From positions 611,248-675,247 of the forward strand of contig VYZB01000078.1 of NCBI GenBank assembly GCA_013397455.1: a stretch of 64,000 nt of DNA, written 5' to 3'. Positions within the stretch are counted from its first letter, which is position 1; each line of letters opens with the position of its first letter. Shown here piece by piece: positions 59,601 through 64,000 of this stretch. A program made the position numbers and the translations under genes. This stretch comes from Crotophaga sulcirostris. Taxonomy: Eukaryota; Chordata; Aves; Cuculiformes; Crotophagidae. Below the pieces are notes generated by a model, which ran no database searches, was not told the DNA's origin, and saw only the letters and a list, made by a program, of their open reading frames with translations.

Positions 59601-62600
59601 GTCAGACTTCTGTCCTCATCCCTAAGGGTAAACATGGTTGTCTTGTGACATCTCTCAACTTCTTGCACTGCTGTCTCCAGTGCTACTAGCAACTAGTAAT
59701 TAGTGTAGTTTTCAGACGTCTTGAGTGTCAATAGAGAAAAAAGACAACAGTTCCTACACAGAGCTATTTTAGAATCAACTGTTTCAGTTCTAGTATTTAA
59801 CAAATTACCTGTAATGTTTTAACGTGTTGCTGTAGGGGCAGCATACCAGAAACATAAGGACAAGCAGTTGCTCCAGGCATGGAAGAGAGCTAGCTTGGCA
59901 CAAACCTCAGGCATCTCATATGCAATATCAGTTCAAGTAAGAGACATAAGGCCCAGATGAAGAAAGTGATGTCTGGGAGATAAGAAGAAGTCATCTGGTT
60001 CAGTGAAAAAAGAAAAATACCATAAGTGGATATCAACAGGTTTTTTTCCTTATTTGTCCTATCAAAGGGTCAATGAACACTGACTGCAGACTCAAGAGCT
60101 TCCAAACACGACTTTCAAGTGGCTTTTTCTTGCCCTAACAATCAGTAAAGGGTATGTGCCTTTGTCCTTGGGCACAGGGGAAACACCATAAGGAAGAAGC
60201 TCGAGTTGAAGAACTCAGGACATTTTTGCCTTTCAAATTTTTGCGGGTTTTCCCGTTTCTTGTTTTCTTTCTCTAGCTGACATTAACAAAGTGTGGAGAA
60301 GATGCCCTCTTCTGTCTGGCTACTACTAATAGGTGAAATCTGATCTAGAGGAACAGGAACATTTAACATATTTTGCAGAATGCTGAGATAACACAAAGAT
60401 ATCCAGTGTCTTCCTGATGGTTTAAACTTTCCTTTCAGTTTATATACTTGTACCTTGCAATGGGGCACACAACAATTCAAGTCCTTGGATAGTAATAGCT
60501 GTAATATTCCTAGACTGAGAACAGCCTGAAGGTAGCATTTTCCAAATAACTGACTGAAATAGAAACATTTTCAACCTATTAGCATATATTTGGCATATGA
60601 GATCAAAGATTGACACAAATCTATTATTTCTAAAGTTAAACAAGCAAGACTTAGATTTCTTACAGAAATCATATATTGAATTAAGACTATATTCGTAAGT
60701 ATTATTATTCACAAGTATTATTCTGAGGGAATTTCCCTTTCCATTAATATAAAAGACAGTTTTTAATCACCCATTCAAACTAGCACTGGCATTTGGTTCT
60801 TAGGGACTCTCATCTCACACTCCCTAGTTGCAGAACACCAAATCCACACTGATTTCTTCAGCTGAAGATAAGAGAATTAAGTACGGTCTGTCTAATTCCA
60901 CTAGCTCAGCACAGTGCCAATACAGCAGAAAATTAATAAAGTTGACAATTAAAGTAGTATGGCTGTTAACTTCAGATTGGTCACTTGGCAGAAATGGAGA
61001 AAACAGTAAATTCTGTCCTTTAAAGCCTGGGGACTTGATGTGTGGAAAAAAGACCTTCTTGCATACCTTTGTGGTTTTGAACATTACAGCTTAAGGCTTA
61101 CACTTCAGCACTTTCATAGTCAAGGAAAGATTTAAGAATTCCTTAAGTGTTGTCTCTTGAAACAAGGCTTGAGTTTCTTGCTGTGTTTCTTGTGTTCACT
61201 GTATATCATATTACTGCATGATCATTCTAAAAAATCCTGGCTTCCCATACAATAATATATCAAATAGTTTCAGCAAGACTTGCACGTAGACCTATCATGA
61301 GCTGCCTTCTCTACTATCTGTGCAGAGCAGGACAAGTGTGAGACAGTGTCTGGATCCATGGTAATATACGTGAAGTGGTCTAGCAAAAGAAATTGACAGA
61401 ACAAGATATAACCATAATGCAGTTTCCTGACAAAAAAAAAAAAATAAAATCTTGCATTTCCTCCTGGGATCTGATTATATCTTTACTCAGAATTCATCTG
61501 ATGGTGTAAGATCCTTTGTAGTATACCTGTTAAAGCTAGGTTGCAACCTCATCAGAGGAATGGTCCAGGAGTATAGCTATAAATAAGAAATTTTCAGGTT
61601 TTTTTTGTTTGCTTTTTTTTTCATAAGTTACTGGGTTTAAGTGGTTTATCATTTGACTATTGTAATTTGCTAGCCTTAGAAAAAAGCACAGGAAGATAAA
61701 AGTGTACTGTACTATTTTTAAATGAGTAATGAAAGTTCACAAAAACATTGGTTTTTAGTTACATTTCTAGTGCCCTAATTGTTTTGTTTCTTATACAAAT
61801 AAAGAAATAAACAAACTCTCATTTAAAATGATTTGTCTCAGCCTAAAATTCTCCTGTGAATCATCTACTTCTGGCCTTTACAATATTTGGTGGTCTTTTC
61901 CTTTATGAAAATTACATACTTCCTGGCAGACTGGCTTAGTCTAAAAGGATGGTAAACCCACAAAGGAAGTGGGGTATTTAAGAAATATATGAGACTGTCC
62001 AAGAATTGTTGATTAAGGGTAACATAGAGAGCAATGCAGACTAGAGATCCTTCCCCATGGAATAGGAACTGGGTTGGCAGCTGCCACAGGACGAATCCAG
62101 CAGCCTGGGAATACCAAGGGTTTTTGAGAGGACAAACACACCCTGGAGGCCCCTGGGGTCCCCAGCTCCTGCACCCAGAACAAGGGCACATCTGGATGCT
62201 TCACAGGGGATATCAACTCCCATGTGTGCCTTCACTGCTGTTAGCGTGCACCACGCTGTGGTCCACATAACCATAAGGGTCATATAACTGATGTGACATC
62301 AGATCAGCAGAGTGATCTGTAGATATAATAGCTTTCAGCAGCACTGACTACTCATATTTGATAATACATTGACTATACCAAGTTCCTCTGATATTAATGA
62401 CAATTTTCTCAGCCTTTTTTCTTTAGAAATTCAGAATGGAAATCTGTTTATACGAGACACAAAAGGAAGGCTTGGCTTCCCATCTCTTATGGTTCATTAA
62501 AGAGGAAGGGAAAGAAGAATTAATAATAAAATATTTTTTCAAAGTGTCTTGTGTCATCTTTGGGTTTTGCATTGTTTATGTAAATTATACATACGCATAT

Positions 62601-64000
62601 AAACTGCTAATGATTTATGCAGAGTAAGCATTCCTGTACAAGATTAGTAGTAGCATGTATGGTCTCCCACTTGGGGACTTATTGCCTATTTTTGCCTTTT
62701 ATTACTTTGTCAACAAATGCAGATTTCTTTGTAATTAAACCAACCATTTAAATTTCTGAAGTATGCGACCATGTCAAGATTTGTTGCAATTTATAGCCAA
62801 TTATCAGGTTAGTACAGTAGAAGGGAGATGTTACCAAAAAAACCCTACTACAAAGAAACACAGTAGTGAATTATGTCTACCCTTAAATATTATTATGCTG
62901 ATGACTGGTCTGAATAGGTTATCTTACTAGGGAAGAGCCACTCACCTAGTAAAATTTTAATGGTTTAACTTTTAAAAGAATTCTCCTTATACCAATTAAC
63001 CTGAAAAAGATGTTTGAAGAGCACATGTAACATGGAGTATGTACTGCACTCATTTTTTTCATGAGAAAACAAAAGCAATTTCCAGGTCTGAATTTCAGTA
63101 TAGGATAGTATTAATTATTGCCTTCAGGGAAAAACTATATTACTTTGCAAACAGCAAGATTTCCCTTGGGCTGATATATGGGAAATAACAGGCTTTTTAA
63201 AGGTCTAGATTCAACATACGTTTTTTTAAATAGCTTTTCAAATAACAGTAAAATGAAGACAATACTAATTACATTGCAGCTTGATATAGCCAACAAAACA
63301 TTTTCCCTAGTAGGGAATAAAGCCTGCTCAGTGAGTCTCTGAGTAATACTCAGGAAAAGAAAGTTACCTCTCATCTCCCTCATCACCTGCTTCTCCTCTT
63401 TTTCTCAGTCAGCATTAGCCCAATGCTCTTCTAGGACTGGCTCCAGGATGGATGGACATACCAAGGTTAGCACTTTAGGGTTATCTTGTTTTAAAAGCTA
63501 TCTCAAAACAAAGCTCACACAGGAAATAAATCCAAGCCTTTTCTCTAATACCCAGAGTGACTCTGGAGGTCTTTTCTTGCAGTTTTACATGAACAATGTT
63601 CAATCAGAAAATACAGAAAAATACTGGGCAAACTTGGCTCTCATTTTAATGCCTGCTTCAACTTTGGCTTCCGCGATCTGTACTTACCACTGAAAGGCAT
63701 GAAATCAGCTGGTAGCTGTGAAAGCTGAGGAGTCTCTGGTCAACCCTGTCCCAGGTGGTTGCCCATTCTCATTAAATGCTTGAGCCTGACAGAAAATACA
63801 CAACCAGGTACTGCAAGAGGTCTGAGCAGACCACAACCCCTACCTCACGGGGAGGTGATTTGGGGCATTTTGCTGGAAAGAGGTAGAAAAGGAAGAAAAA
63901 AATTCCTCTCTCCTTTTTCAGGGCTACTGTTAGCAGCAACCACCTCAAAAAAAAAGATTTCTTGATGGTATTTTGACATAAAAATATTGGAAAACTGGTC
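41610..64000 (-). other. MAP1B: MAP1B intron 2, remainder to window end
   Basis: About 22 kb of AT-rich intronic sequence. I searched by eye for MAP1B exon 2 (the segment ending SARFSPEVPG in mammals) and did not find it, so exon 2 and the promoter should lie beyond 64000. Open frames here are short and resemble nothing that I know. Only a few low-complexity tracts were noted: T or A runs at 42556-42570, 46348-46364 and 47810-47820, and a small tandem motif at 48534-48568. A GC-richer patch lies at 62.05-62.27 kb. Almost no transposon was recognised over this length. Confidence 0.6.
48534..48568 (+). repeat. Short imperfect tandem repeat of TTTGTTAAAT
   Basis: Three close copies of the TTGTTAAA core with spacings of 12 and 9 bases. 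Simple AT-rich sequence with no apparent function. Confidence 0.5.

Noticed and set aside
62034..62283. GC-richer patch with open frames on both strands
   Set aside because: Both strands and several frames are open over the same short interval with Gly/Pro/Trp-rich random composition. No known protein or repeat was recognised.

Overview
This window is nuclear DNA from a vertebrate, almost certainly a bird. It carries the downstream exons of two genes arranged tail to tail. The plus strand at the left holds the last three coding exons of MRPS27 (mitochondrial small-subunit ribosomal protein mS27). The minus strand from about 16.2 kb rightwards holds exons 3 to 7 of MAP1B (microtubule-associated protein 1B). 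From knowledge of vertebrate genomes, the two genes are also convergent neighbours in mammals. The bird assignment rests on CR1 LINE fragments, a small hAT-type element and a solo ERVL-like LTR, all typical of avian genomes, and on compact introns. The LTR type suggests a passerine or another neoavian bird, but that is an inference.

Layout. 1-6840: MRPS27 introns, exons and short 3' UTR, with an ATTAAA poly(A) signal. 6841-16209: intergenic, with a nested palindrome near 8.1 kb, two head-to-head CR1 fragments at 9.36-10.87 kb and a 205-bp hAT-type element at 14.5 kb. 16210-20485: inferred MAP1B 3' UTR of about 4.3 kb. 20486-37706: MAP1B exons 7, 6, 5, 4 and 3, with GT-AG introns between them. 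The giant exon 5 (6,640 bp) encodes most of the protein. 37707-64000: the large intron 2, without recognisable coding exons, holding a 116-bp assembly gap and one solo LTR with a perfect 5-bp target-site duplication. MAP1B exons 1 and 2 and its promoter, and the 5' part of MRPS27, lie outside the window.

The two genes are functionally unrelated: one builds mitochondrial ribosomes, the other stabilises neuronal microtubules. I found no operon, CRISPR, toxin or exotic system. The most notable signals are a strictly 17-residue, 14-copy repeat array in MAP1B that looks homogenised, a miRNA-sized hairpin in MAP1B intron 4, the nested palindrome between the genes, and cleanly bounded transposon insertions. 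All exon boundaries were read by eye from reading frame, splice dinucleotides and remembered protein similarity; nothing was run through software.
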